Source: Anaeramoeba flamelloides
Taxonomy: Eukaryota > Metamonada > Anaeramoebidae
Direction of reading: 5' to 3'
Assembly: GCA_027625915.1 (NCBI GenBank)
Contig: JANTQA010000006.1
Coordinates: 1 to 64,000 of the forward strand
DNA: 64,000 nt
The position numbers and the translations under genes are program-made. Shown piece after piece: positions 11,207 to 22,884 of the stretch (the stretch's first letter is position 1; each line of letters begins with the position of its first letter). The notes under the pieces were generated by a model. That model was not told the DNA's origin. It ran no database searches and worked only from the letters and a program-made list of their open reading frames with translations.

Positions 11207-12072
11207 TAAAAAAAAAAATGTGTGTGACCAAAATGATGAAATGAACAAAATCTAATGATGAAATCAACAAGTTAGTACAAAACATTGAATTATGTAATTT
11301 GTTTAAATGTCAACAACAATGGCTGATGATCAATCAAATGTAAAGATATGGTTAATATAATTTTATGTGATTTTTTTTTTTTTTTTTTATTTTTTTTTTT
11401 TTTGAAGAGAGAAAATTGCTTTTCTCCTGTGTGCCCTAATTTCTAAACTTTTTTTTAGTAATTTTGTTAAAGAATCACAAATTTTATTATCACTTACTAA
11501 TGATAATATATATGATGAATTCTTTTTATTAATAATATCTCTGATATTATTAATTTTTTTATTTTTTTTCAAAAAATTCAGATATCAGGATTTTTCGATT
11601 TTTTTTATAGGCCGGACAGTCCCATAAAAAATGATCGAAATCTTCAATAATATCAATATTTAACTTTTCTTTACATAAATCACAATTTTTATTTTTATTT
11701 TTACTTGTTACATAAGAGTACCTATTTAAACAATTAGTAAAATTTCGAAATTTTAGAATTGTTTTTGAAGCTTTCCAGTTTAAATATTTTTGTTGTTTGA
11801 AATTGCAATTTTAGTTGTTTTATAATTTTTAGATATTGTTGAACTTTCCAACTAGGTGAATTTTCCAATTCGGTTAATCGAAAAACTTTTAATTCTAAAT
11901 CTAATAATTTTAATCCTTTAGTGTGCCAATTAATATTTTCATTTTCCAATTTTCGAAAATTTAGTATTGTTTTTAATTTTTTTAAATTTAAGAAATCTAA
12001 TTTTTCTATCAATTTATATTTTCTTCGGTATACTTTTAATCTAGCGAGATCAATTTTTGCTTCAGTTTTATA

Positions 12073-12269
12073 CAGTCAGTTTCACTTTTAAGACACAAAC
12101 TTTCAACGAAATTTAAGGCACAAAAAAAATCTCAAATTAAAGCACAAAATTTAAATTCTAGAAAAAATAAATTGTAAAAAAAAAAATTCGAAATTTTGTG
12201 CCTTAATTTGAGATTTTTTTGTACTTTAAATTTCGTTGAAAGTTTGTGCCTTAAAAGTGAAACTGACTG
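12073..12269. mobile_element. MITE-1 copy 3 inside LINE copy 2
   Basis: 197 bp palindromic element flanked by TA on both sides. LINE copy 1 has the uninterrupted sequence TTTTATAAATTAATCG at 1,020-1,035. This proves the exact boundaries and the TA duplication. Confidence 0.95.
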
Positions 12270-12479
12270 TAAATTAATCGAGGTGAATGGATATTAATTT
12301 GTAAGAAATTTGTGACTGATTTATTGATAAATCTATCAATTCTTTCAAAATCATTTTGTTTCAAGTCAAATATTTCAAGACCATAATAAAGTTGACTTAA
12401 AATGAGAGCTTTGAAAGAAGTTATTTTGACTCCATTGTTGAGTTTATTTTGTTGAAACAATCGATTAAGTGTTTCCAAG

Positions 12480-13085
12480 GACTTTTCTACTTTTTTGAAA
12501 TTATATTCAAGATGTGTGTTTTTTTCTAACCAAATCCCAAGATAAAAAATATCTTTTAATTCTTTTTTTATATTTGGTTTTTTTTATTATGTGGGTTCAT
12601 CCCGAATCTTTTTATTATTTCAAAAATCCTTTCTAAATTAATTTTTAGAGAGATTAATGGCCCTTTCATAATAAGAATAAGATCATCTGCATACATTTGA
12701 ACATGAACAGCTAAAGTTTTTAACTTTTCTAGTAGGAAATGAGATATAAATGCGAAGAGAATTGGTGATAAAGGGATCTCCTTGATAAACTCCAATTCCT
12801 TCTTTTTTGTAATATCTCAAGAGCCAATTTTTAATTGTTTCATTTTTGATAAATTTTTTTAATAGATTGATATATTAACGAGTGTTGTATAGAGTCAAAA
12901 CATTTTTGTATGTCTATAGTAACTACAAAGTATTCTGTATTTTTATTTTTATTTTTTTTTTTTAAATTTTCTTAATAAATTTAAAACAGCAATTCTTGTT
13001 CCAAAATATTTTTTAAATCCAAATTGTTTTTTTGAAATCAAGTCCCATGAGTCTTGAATTCCAATGTATATTAATTTTAAAAAAA
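12480..13085 (-). pseudogene. Reverse transcriptase fragment of LINE copy 2
   Basis: Non-LTR reverse transcriptase palm region. Visible motifs are the QFGF..YFGTRIAVLNLL block, motif A with its catalytic Asp (TIDIQKCFDSI) and motif C YADDLILIM with both catalytic Asp residues. The longest single frame is 12,568-12,795 (75 codons). The frame shifts at T/A homopolymers between motif A and motif C and again downstream. The enzyme would have copied LINE RNA into a chromosomal nick; this copy is too short and broken to act. Confidence 0.8.
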
Positions 13086-13094
13086 ATCAAATTT

Positions 13095-13252
13095 TAAAAG
13101 AATTAAGAGAGTTTAAAAGATCTTTAAAAGATCTTTAAAAGACCTTTTAAAGAAAATGAAAAAAGTTTAAAAGGTCTTTAAAGCATCTTTAAAAGGTCTT
13201 TAAAAGGTCTTTAAAGGAAAGATAAAATGATCCTTAAAGCACCTTTAAAGGG
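13095..13252. repeat. (TTTAAAAGGTC)n minisatellite
   Basis: Roughly 12 imperfect 10-11 base units, with core CTTTAAAAGGT, lying exactly at the truncated 5' end of LINE copy 2. The sequence CACAAGTCGAATGG follows, then unit U3. Confidence 0.75.
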
Positions 13253-13994
13253 TAATCCTTCACAAGTCGAATGGAACGGCTGTAAATACAAAACTCTTAT
13301 TAAAAAAAAGGGGTAAAATATCAGAGATTTTCTTGTTATAGGAAAAAAAAATGATCATTATCATACATTGTACAATAAACAACTCTAACTTTCAAAGATC
13401 ACTTGTCTTTGGATTTTGAACATTGAGTCATACTGATTATTCCATTGTCAAATAAATCATAATGGTTCTAGTAGATGCATTGTAATTTTCTCTTTGTTTC
13501 TTTGGTTATTTTTATTTTTTTTTTTGTTTTCCATTGAATAAAGTTCTCAAGATCTCTATTTTGGATAATATTTTATCTTTTGGATTTTGAATAGAATAGA
13601 ATCTTCCTTACCAAAGAACATAAACTAAAGTTTCTGTTAATGCTTTTTTTGATAAAATTTTACTCTTGTGTTTGTATTATTATCTGCAAAAAAAAATTGT
13701 TAGTTCGAAGATAAATTGGGTCAGAGAGTTTTATAAAATCTTTTAAGAGGAATGTTATATTTAAAGATCTCAGGAAAATCAAATATTTTGAAAAAACAAA
13801 GTAAGTTTCATAATAATTATAAAAAAAAATTATAAGAGTTAAAGATTAGGTTAGCAATTCAAAATTTGATGTTTGGTGTGTTTAAAAAGAGGGTTTAGTG
13901 ATTGGTAAATCTCATAAATATTTGTTCATGGGATCTAAGTATGAAAAAATGAATTTTTGACATAAGAGAAAAGACCAGAATTAATCTCTTTTCG

Positions 13995-14100
13995 TTTCGG
14001 TAGTTTCTGTGATTTCAATAGATTTCTGTGGTTTCTGAGATTTCAAAAGATTTCTGTGCTTTTTGTGGTTTCTGTGATTTCTGTGATTTCTGTTATTTCT
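13995..14100 (+). repeat. (TTTCTGTGA)n minisatellite, copy 3
   Basis: Degenerate 9-base tandem in the standard unit position. Confidence 0.75.
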
Positions 14101-15158
14101 CATAATGACTCATTATTCAAAACAAGTATCGGAAAAATCGAATTTTTGAGAAAATTTATTTTTAGGTAAAATTTGAAAACTATTTGATCTTGTTGGGAAA
14201 TTACCTACAGTTTATTTCTATAATGTGTTAGTTCAGATGAAATGGTTTTTCAATTTTTACTTAAAAAGCAAAAATCTCAAAAATAGTAAAAAATTTGAAA
14301 TTATTGTTTACAGGTTCTTTGTTTATTCTAAAAATCTAAATTGAATAAAGACATGGTAAAGTATTTGGTATTGTCTTGAATACAACTAGAAACCGAATTT
14401 CCTTAAAACAAAAAAATCATTAACTTTTTTCAATCAACTTATGATTTATGAATTAAATCTTTATTTTTAAAGAATAACAAAAAACTGAGAAATTTTTTCC
14501 AAAATTTTTTTTAGATAAAGCAATGAATGTAAAATTCCCTAAAAACTTGACCATTGCTCGTCCAACCCAATTTGTATTGAACTGAACAAATTGGTTTTTT
14601 GAGAATGACAAAACAAAACAAGCAAAAAAAAATTATAAAAAAAATCAAAAATATGTTTGGAAATGGAAGAATCTTTCAAAATATTAAACATAGAAAAATA
14701 ATATTCACTAAAGATCCTCTTGAGAACTTCATTTCAAGAAATAACAAAATAACCAAAAATATCAAGTTAACAAAAACGAAACAAAGGAACCATAAAATCA
14801 AAGAAAAAATTACATTTTCTTGAAGTTATTGTTGTGATTTGTGTTTAGAATTTTAAAATTCAATTTATTCACTGAACAAATCTCAAATACATGTTATCTT
14901 CTAAAATTATGGTGGTTTGTCTGGTGTGTTTGAATGTATATTTTCAGAAATTGTGAATTTTGGTTTGAGTGTTTGGTAGTTGAGTAAATATTGTAGTTTT
15001 AATGTGTGATTTGAGTTTTATTAGTTGTAAAATTAAAAATTGTGTTGAAATGGAGAGATATATAATGTTAATTGAGTAAGTTGTTCTGTTGTTTTTTTTT
15101 ATTGTTGTTTATTTTGTATTTTGAGATTAATGATTTGATTTTTAGTGTGGTGTTTTGA

Positions 15159-15202
15159 AGACCATCTAAAGATGGTCTTTCATTTCTACTAAAGTAGAAA
15201 TG
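15159..15202 (+). repeat. A twin hairpin, copy A4 (compensatory change)
   Basis: AGACCATC-TAAA-GATGGTCT. The G-C pair of the reference stem is replaced by A-T through changes on both arms, so pairing is preserved. The second hairpin is perfect. This is the clearest covariation seen among the ten copies. Confidence 0.85.
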
Positions 15203-15940
15203 AGATTATTATAGATGTTAACATTTAAAATCAAATTATAAAAATTACCATTCTCTCTCTTTCAAATGTTTAAAAGATCCTATAAATGAAAATTTTTTCG
15301 AATTAATCAATTGGCTTGTAATAATTTAGAAATGATCTAAAAAAATAAACTTCATGATTAGAGTTGATAATTCAAAAAAAAGGGATGCCTGAAAAAACTA
15401 TAAATTTTCTAAAAAATAAAAATTGTATTAGTGATAAAATGATGAAATGATGAAATGAAGAAGTTAGGAAAATAAATTGTATTGGTAAATTTGTTTAAAT
15501 AACCAAAAAACAATTGTTGATCGATCAAATGTTAAGATCCCATCAACTAATTGTATGAGGATTTTTTAATTCAACAAACTCAAAATTAATCTTCAATCGT
15601 TAAATCGAATTAAAATTTCGATCTCTAATGAAACAGATTTCTTAAATAGTTAAAAAGGGAAATGAAAATAAAAAAATATAAAAGAAAAAAAAATTAATTT
15701 TTTATTTTTGTAAAATCAAGATTATTTTCAAATTGTATGTAAAAAAAACAATTTTTATTATTTGAACGATTGTAAATTGTTTCCAAATAGTTTATATTTA
15801 GTTCATATATCGTTCATATATCAATATAGATATGTAAGTATTTGAATCTTGTCAAGTAATAATGTCTGAATTCTTGACGTAACTAACTCAAAGCTTTCTT
15901 TTCAAAATTAAATATTATATTTAATTACGTACATAAAATA

Positions 15941-15983
15941 ATAGGTGCTTTATTACCTACACCCCCAAACCCCCTGAAGGGGG
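15941..15983 (+). repeat. B twin hairpin, copy B2
   Basis: ATAGGT...ACCTA hairpin followed by a perfect CCCCC-TGAA-GGGGG. Upstream and downstream flanks match B1 and B3. Confidence 0.85.
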
Positions 15984-16869
15984 CTTTCTCTCCTATAATC
16001 CTACTTTATAATATTAAATGATTGAAATTTATTGATTCAAAATAAAAATTTGATTTTTGATGGGCCAATGATTTTCAAATTTTTGATCCATTCGACTTCT
16101 TAGATTTAAATTACAAACTTTTATCAAAAATTCAAACATACAAAATAAATTTACAAATCAAAGTATTAATTTTCGATTACCGTTTTGGAAAAAAAGATCA
16201 ACACTGGTTTTTCATTAGAAACATTAATAGAACCTGAAACCCAAAATTCAAAGTAAAATCAATTAAAAGTAGAAACCAATTAACTTCAAATAATAATCCA
16301 TTATACGATTTTCAATCAAACAACAAATACAATTTATATCTCCTTGATTATCGAAATTGTAACTGTGGTTATGGAGATTGCAAAAATAGTCGAATTTTTT
16401 GAACAAATTTTTAATAATTAGATCAATCAAATAGAAAGATCCCATATCAAAAGATAGTATTTAAAAAACTGTTATTGTGCTGAATACTTCATTTTATATT
16501 TAACTATTGATTTATTCTTTTTTTAATTGATCTTCTTTTGGATTTTCAGGTTTCTGTGATTTCTGTGATTCTCTTAATATTCCCAATTAAATATCGTGTT
16601 TAACTTTTTTTTCCCTGTTTCACTTTTTTTCCACATAATTAGAATAAAATGATTTCTTTATTCCTAAAAAAAAAAAAAAAAAAATCTAAAATTCAGAAAA
16701 GTAATTTTGTGTCACTAAAATTTTAAGGACTATGTTGGCAATAGAAAATTTTATGTTTGGTGTGTTTATAAAAGGATTTGGTGATTCGTAAATCTCACAA
16801 ATTTTTATTCAGTGAGATCTAAGTTGGAAAAAATGATTTGTTTTCCGAAAATGTCAAAATTGATCTCGA

Positions 16870-16925
16870 CTTGTTTCCGTGATTTCTGTGATTTATGTGA
16901 TTTCTGTGATTTCAGTGATTTCAAC
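16870..16925 (+). repeat. (TTTCTGTGA)n minisatellite, copy 4
   Basis: Short tract in U4. A few more units lie at 16,548-16,570, so this unit has the tract twice, consistent with a partial duplication of the block. Confidence 0.75.
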
Positions 16926-16987
16926 TTGGAACTCAAAAAGTAAAATATGTTTAGGAAAAATCGAATTTTTGAGAAAATTACTTTTAA

Positions 16988-17686
16988 GGGTCGAGTCATT
17001 TACCGTTAAAAGGCAACATACTCAATGGGTGACCTGAGACCAAAAAGGGTATTGTGAAATAGCCCTTCTTTTGGTTGACAAAATTTAAATAACAAAAAAA
17101 AATTCCATTGGATCTGATTAACAAAAAATTCAACGAAGAAAAAGAGTTCTCAATTTTACAAAAATCAACAATTAAAAAAAAAAATTCATCTTTTCTCATT
17201 TTCTATTTTCAAATGAGTAAATTTCTTTAATTTTAAACAAATTGCTTTCTTGAATTACGCAATCAGTTTAATTCGATTTAGTCTGATTTTTGGGTATTTT
17301 GTCACCCTCTAAATTTGACCAAGTAAGGATTATGTAATATTCTTGAGATTAAAATAACTCATTTGTAAAATGAAAAAATTGAAAAAAAAAGTCACCGAGA
17401 TCTCAAAAAGTGCCCAAGAGCACCACTTCAAAACTGACATAGTTGTTTTCAAAATTATGTATTCTAACCATTCTAATTGGAAATTGAGTGTCACTCTTTG
17501 GTGCTTTTTTTAAAAAAATGTCCTCATTTTTGGTTGTTGATTTTTGTTTGTTGATTTTTGGAGATCGATCATACATCATAGGTTGGTTGGTTTTTGATTG
17601 GTTTTAGGTATATCCATAAAAATAAAAATTACTAAAAAGTTTTTTTCCATTTCAGAATAAAAAATTTCACCGTAATTATTCGACCC
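16988..17686. mobile_element. Element W: TTAA-flanked non-autonomous DNA transposon
   Basis: 699 bp with inverted ends GGGTCGAGTCATTTACCG / CGTAATTATTCGACCC, flanked on both sides by TTAA. The sister unit U7 shows the uninterrupted site (TTTAAGGTGAAAATTG at 40,085). TTAA duplication and G/C-triplet ends fit piggyBac-like or Kolobok-like elements. No transposase domain inside. Confidence 0.75.
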
Positions 17687-17929
17687 TTAAGTGAAAATTG
17701 AAAACCTTTTGACCTCGTTTAAAATTACCCAAAGTCTATTTCTAAAATGTGTAAGTTAAAATGAAATGGGTTTTCAATTTTCCCCTTAAAAGAAAAAATT
17801 CTCAAAAATTGAAAAAATTTGGAATTATTGTTAACCTTTACTTTGTTATTTCTCAGACAAAGTATAAATTGAATAAAGACAAAGTAAAGTATTTGGTATT
17901 GTATTAAATCCAACATAATTCTGTTTTTA

Positions 17930-18555
17930 CAACAAAAAATCTCTTGACTTTTATCAAACTTACAGACTATTTCAACTTTCAAACACTTTCAGACAATTTA
18001 AAAAACTTTCAAACGCTTTTCAACATCTTTCAATGAGGAAATACTTGACAAAAGTGTCAAGCTTTGTAAAAGTCATGAGATTTTTTCTAGTTTCAACTAC
18101 AAGAATAGCACAATCCATAGAAATACTTTCAAGACTTTTTCGAACTTTCAGACTGACAGTCTACAAGATTTCCAATCCATGATATTCTTTCATATTTTAA
18201 CAAATTTCAAATACTTGAGACAAACTTTTATAGCTCAATTTGGGTAAAAAATAATCATTAACCAAAGAGATAAACTTTTGAATTTATAAGAAATTTTTAA
18301 AAGCTATCAAAATTGCAAAATATTTGCCCACTTTCAATAAAATGGAAACTCTTTTGATGAAAAAAATTTAAAAAGTGGAAAGTTAATCTAATTACTACTT
18401 TTTAAATCGTTTAACATGTTAAAACTATTTAAATTGAAAGTTTTTGAAAAGTGATCTTGTAATTCCTTTCAAAATTTGAATAATTTCTAAAAAAAAATGT
18501 GTTTTGAAGTAAAAAAAGTGACTACAATTTTTGTGTTATTCTTTTGGTGTCCTCC
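17930..18555. mobile_element. Unit-specific insertion in U4, unclassified
   Basis: About 625 bp absent from the same place in U6 and U7. Contains an internal inverted repeat (AATCTCTTGACTTTTA near 17,940; TAAAAGTCATGAGATT near 18,070) and repeated ACTTTCAAAC-like motifs. No coding region. Exact ends are uncertain. Confidence 0.5.
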
Positions 18556-19722
18556 AAACAAAAAGATCATTTTTTCTCAATCAACTTTGTGAATACGAAT
18601 TAAATCTAAATTTTTAATAGAATAAAAAACTGATAAATTTTTGCAAAATTTTTTTTTCTTAACCACAATAAATGTTAAATTCCACAAAACCTTTATCATG
18701 GAAACTCCAATACAATTTGTATTGAAATGAACAAATTCAGTTTTTCAAGATAAACAAAACAAACAAGACAAAAAACAAATTAAACACAAAAAAATACAAA
18801 ATGAACAAAGAAGTTTTGAGTATGCTTGGCATTGTAGATTCTTTCAGAAAACTAAAACAGAGTAAATAATATCCACAAAAGATCCTATGGGGAACTTCAC
18901 TTCTAGAAAAAAACAAAAGAACCAAAAGAACCAAAGAAACCAAAACGAAAAAAACAAAAGAAAAAGTCATAATTCCTTTGTAGGATTTGTTCTAATTTGT
19001 AGTTACAAATTGAAAATTCAAGCAACTCAATAATTAAAACTCATATACACACGATCTTCAAAAATTAGAGTCGTTTATCTAGAATGAATGAAAGGATCTT
19101 TCTTTTTTCAAGCTCAGAAATTGTGATTATTTTTGTTTTTCATTTTTAGGTTTCTTGAAGAGATTGTTCGAGTTTACCTTCTCTCAGTTGTGTTTTTCAT
19201 TTTCCTTGATTTAAAAAATGATTGAAGAATGGAATGTTGATCCGAATTGTTGAATATCAACATTAACGGTGATCTTCATAATTTTAAGATTATTATGGAT
19301 CAAAATATTTTGAGAAAATTTTGTGAATTTCAAATTTTATGTTAAAAATTTCACAGTTCAATTGTGAATTGAAATTGAATGTGTTTTTATGAGGGATATT
19401 TAATTGTTTTATACAGTAATTTTTTGAATTGTGTTATCAATGTAGTTTTTTATTTTGATTTTTATGAATGGTTTGATTTTTGGTATTTTGATTGATTGAT
19501 AATAATTTGTTTGGACTATTGGTTGTTGAAAGAAATAGATTGTAATTTTGGATAAGTTTTAATTAGTGTGTCTATCTAGAAAATTTGTTTGATTTTTGTT
19601 ATTAAGTTTAGTAAAATAATTATGTAGATAATTTTGTGATTTTTGTTTGAAGGTAATTGTTAATTATTTTTGTTGTGTAAAATGTATTATTTATTATTAT
19701 GGTTATTTGTTGTGATATTTGA

Positions 19723-19766
19723 AGGCCATCTAAAGATGGCTTTTGATTTCTACTAAAGTAGAAATG
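19723..19766 (+). repeat. A twin hairpin, copy A5
   Basis: AGGCCATC-TAAA-GATGGCTT (one G-T wobble) and a second stem intact except for the outermost pair. Preceded by the C-poor tract at 19,380-19,720. Confidence 0.8.
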
Positions 19767-20368
19767 AGATTATTGTATATGTTTACAATTAAAATCAAAG
19801 AATAAAAATTTACATTCTCTCTTAAATGTTAAAAGAAGATCCCTAAAAAAAAAAAAAAATTTTTTTTGAATTAATCCACTGACTTGAAATAATTTAGAAA
19901 TGATCTAAAAAAATTAACTTTAGGATTAGAGTTGATAATTTTAGAGAAAGTAAATTTTTAAAAAAACTAGAAATTTTCAAAAAAATAAAAATTGTATTAT
20001 CTCCAGAATTGATGAAATGATGAAATGAAGGAGCTAGGAAAATAAATTTTATTTAGAAATTTGTTGAAATTCTCCAAAAATTTGTGTTGGATCGATCAAA
20101 TGTAAAGATATCATCAACTAATTGTATCTGGATTTTTCTATTCAATAAAATGAACTTTAATCTTTAATCGTTAAATCCAAAAAAAATTTCCAGATTTAAT
20201 GAAATAGATTTCTTATATGCAAAAAGGGAAAGGAAAACAAAATATAAAATACAGATTATGAATTTTTATATTTTGTAAAATCAACATTATTTCCAAATTG
20301 CCTGTAAAATATAAGATTTTTATTCTTTCAAGTGTTTTAAATTGTGTACATATTGTTTTTATTTTATT

Positions 20369-20406
<38 letters not shown>

Positions 20407-20426
20407 TACAAAGTCCTTTTCAAACA

Positions 20427-20800
20427 AAAGGTTACACCTTTCAAATTATCAATACTATTGAATTTGATAGTTAATAAGATAATTACTTAATGGTGATTTT
20501 CATTTTAATTTTTCAATTTTTGTTTTTTTTTATTTATCGGATATTGAACAGTTGGAAAATGAAAAATGAAACAACTAGATATGAAGTAACAAATTTGTAA
20601 ATAACCTATGAATATAAAAATGGAAACAAGCGAAGTTTGATTTCAAAAAAGATAAATGTCAGAATTAAGAGAGGCTATTTGTAGATTGATGTAAGGAACA
20701 AAGAAAAGAGAAAATAAAGCTAAAAACAATTCCAACAAAATACCAGATGAATTGTGATTTTATCTTGAAAATGAGACATTAAAGAACAGAATTTTGACTT
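20427..20800 (+). repeat. C module, copy C2 (interrupted by X1)
   Basis: Hairpin AAAGGT-TAC-ACCTTT, then sequence aligned with C1 and C3. It is split by X1 at 20,804 and resumes at about 22,304. Confidence 0.7.
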
Positions 20801-20803
20801 ATA

Positions 20804-22299
20804 TCCCTTAGCACCCTGGATTTGCCTAAATTTCATCAAGTTTTTTAAATTAGATTTAAAATGATATTGATCTACTAATATATTAATTTTCTTATTTGTC
20901 TTTAATAAAGATTTGAATTATAATAAAAAGTCAAAATAGTTCAAAGATAAAGTAGTTAAGTTATTGATTTTTTTTTTTGAAATTGAAAAAAAAATAATAA
21001 TTATTCATTTTTACATTTTTTTTAAAGATTTTTATTTTTATTTTATTTTTTTAAATCAGAAATTTTATTACATTAATAGTAATTCAAAACTCAACACATT
21101 AATTTATTAATAATAACCACCAAATAATTTTGCTAATTTTATGATAAAAAAATAAATAAAAAAATAAATTACTTTGAAATTTAATTTTTTTTTTTCAGAA
21201 AAAATTTCAATAAATATACAATTAAGAGAAAAATGAAATTTATTTCTTTAGGCCAAAATTAAATTTTTAATATGATTTATTTTCTAAAACTTTTATTTAA
21301 GCAATAGATAATAATTGAAAATCAAAAAAAAAAAAAAAAAATGGTAAAATAATTTCAATTTATTAAATTGGAATAAAACAAATATAAATTACTTTTTAAT
21401 TGATAAAATATTTATACCTAAATTTACAATAAAATAAAAAATAACTCTTAAATATTATTCCAATATAATATAATAATCTATTTGAAACCAATTTTTTTTT
21501 ATTGCATTTTGTTATTGGTAAAAATTTGAATAATATATTTGTGATATTTGGATTTTTCCTTAATAAATTAATCCAGATCTTGTTAAATAAGTTCTGATAT
21601 ATGGTCTCTAATTCAACAATATTGTTTATTTTATGTCTAGATTTTAAAAAGTCAAAAATTAAAAAATATTAAAAAATAAAAAAAAAAATCAATTATTAAT
21701 CTGACTCGAACTATTGGCCAAATCATTTAAAATTGAAAAAAAATCTTGTTTGAAAAAATTGTAAAATTTTACAATGAAAAAAAGTTTGATTTTTTTTTTC
21801 AAATTTAATTTATATTTTTTTTTTATTTTTAAATTATTCAGAATCTAATATAGATATTGATATTGAATAGTAATCAGTAGATAAAACAAATTTTCTATGT
21901 GATGATATAATAACTTTTATAATGAATAAATTATTTAATCAAGTTTTTTAGGCAATTTTGGGGTGCAAAGGGCCCCCAAAAAAATTGCAGTAAAGTATGA
22001 TGTGTTTTAAATGTTAAAACTAAGAGGTTTTTGATGTTTAGACAAACTTTTCAAAAAAAAAAATTTATTTTGACAAAATTTGGAAAAATAATAAAATCAC
22101 AATAACCAAAAAAAATTTACAATATTAGAAATTTTTTTTCAAGTTATTTTTTTATTTTAAGAAACTATACACTTTTTAATTATAAAATTTTCTTTCTAAG
22201 ATAATTTTTTATTAATTCTATACCTTATTATCCTTTGATAACATTTCAAATTAAAATTTTTGTTTGAAATGTTTTTAGGTTATTTGGGGTGCTAAGGGA
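20804..22299. mobile_element. Element X1: 1.5 kb DNA transposon with TATA target duplication
   Basis: 1,496 bp with inverted ends TCCCTTAGCACCC / GGGGTGCTAAGGGA, flanked by TATA on each side. Alignment with C3 (GACCTGTAAATAGTAATC at about 26,626) shows the target length is unchanged if one TATA is removed, so the duplication is 4 bp. Inverted relative to X2 (48,197-49,897), with which it shares terminal and internal sequence, including a tRNA T-arm-like piece (AGTTCGAGTC on the minus strand near 21,710). No transposase frame seen, so non-autonomous. Superfamily uncertain. Confidence 0.8.
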
Positions 22300-22760
22300 T
22301 ATAAAGAGTAATCAAAAATTGTAAGGAACTTTCCCCAATCCATCGTATTCAAAGGTTTTTATTGATCTGATAATTTTTTTTCTTTACAATTTACAAAAAG
22401 AGATTACTCCTTTCAAATAAAAGAACTCATCAATTTTTAAAAATATTTTAATTTAATATTTATTGTTATGTTTTGAAGAGAGTTAATAATTCAGTTGAGT
22501 GTTTTTTTATGTTTTTAAAGAATTTTATATCTTTTCGTTTGACACTAGAATTAATTTGATTCAATTATAAATAATTCTTGAATATTTTTGTGTGCCAAAT
22601 TATTAAAAAATTGTTTATATATATATATATATATAATATAAATATTAATCTTGTTAAGGAATGTTGTCTGATTTCTCCTACGTACCCAACACAAAACTTT
22701 TTTTTCTTTTCAAAAAAAAAAAAAAAAAATTCTAAAATATATATTGACGCACCTACCATA

Positions 22761-22803
22761 ATAGGTGCTTTATTACCCACACCCCCAAACCCCCTGAAGG
22801 GGG
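22761..22803 (+). repeat. B twin hairpin, copy B3
   Basis: ATAGGT hairpin (right arm slightly changed) followed by a perfect CCCCC-TGAA-GGGGG and CTTTCTCTC. Confidence 0.85.
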
Positions 22804-22884
22804 CTTTCTCTCTAATGTCCTACTTTATGATAATAGATGATTGAAATTAATAGATTCAATTTAAGAAATAGGGTTTTTAAAAAA

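Larger units (their letters stand above)
11371..13090 (-). mobile_element. Non-LTR retrotransposon (LINE) copy 2, 5'-truncated
   Basis: Best preserved LINE of the window. Minus-strand order: RT motif with KKQFGFKKYFGTRIA (near 13,010), RT motif A VTIDIQKCFDSI (near 12,900), PLSPILFAF, then catalytic YADDL (near 12,690), the 'thumb' region LNRLFQQNKLNNG, a conserved downstream domain (NINWHTKGLKLLDLELKVF), a CDLC...H...C zinc-binding motif, and a poly-A tail (poly-T at 11,371-11,403). The upstream half of a LINE (endonuclease, ORF1) is absent, as expected of 5' truncation during target-primed reverse transcription. Several frame breaks and one MITE insertion make it inactive. Clade not assigned. 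Confidence 0.85.
13255..15850 (+). repeat. Array unit U3 (non-coding)
   Basis: Begins with a segment shared with U7 (ATGATCATTATCATACA, then TCACTTGTCTTTGGATTTTG at 13,400 and 39,300). Contains the TTTCTGTGA tract at 13,995-14,100, the long stem-loop, a C-poor tract (14,905-15,155) and A4. The 74-codon plus-strand frame at 14,599-14,823 is a low-complexity Lys-rich reading and is not considered a gene. Confidence 0.75.
15851..22560 (+). repeat. Array unit U4 (non-coding, with three insertions)
   Basis: Longest unit because it holds element W (16,988-17,686), a further insertion at about 17,930-18,555 and element X1 (20,804-22,299). The remainder aligns with U1, U5 and U6: B2, TTTCTGTGA tracts, long stem-loop, C-poor tract (19,380-19,720), A5 and C2. 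No gene recognised. Confidence 0.75.

Noticed and set aside
17725-18970. Minus-strand frames at 17,725-17,982 and 18,737-18,970 resembling membrane proteins
   Set aside because: Hydrophobic readings of A-rich repeat sequence; equivalent positions in U5-U7 do not keep the frames.
22578-22844. 88-codon plus-strand frame over the B3 module
   Set aside because: Runs through TA repeats, an A homopolymer and the B hairpins; sister B modules do not keep the frame.
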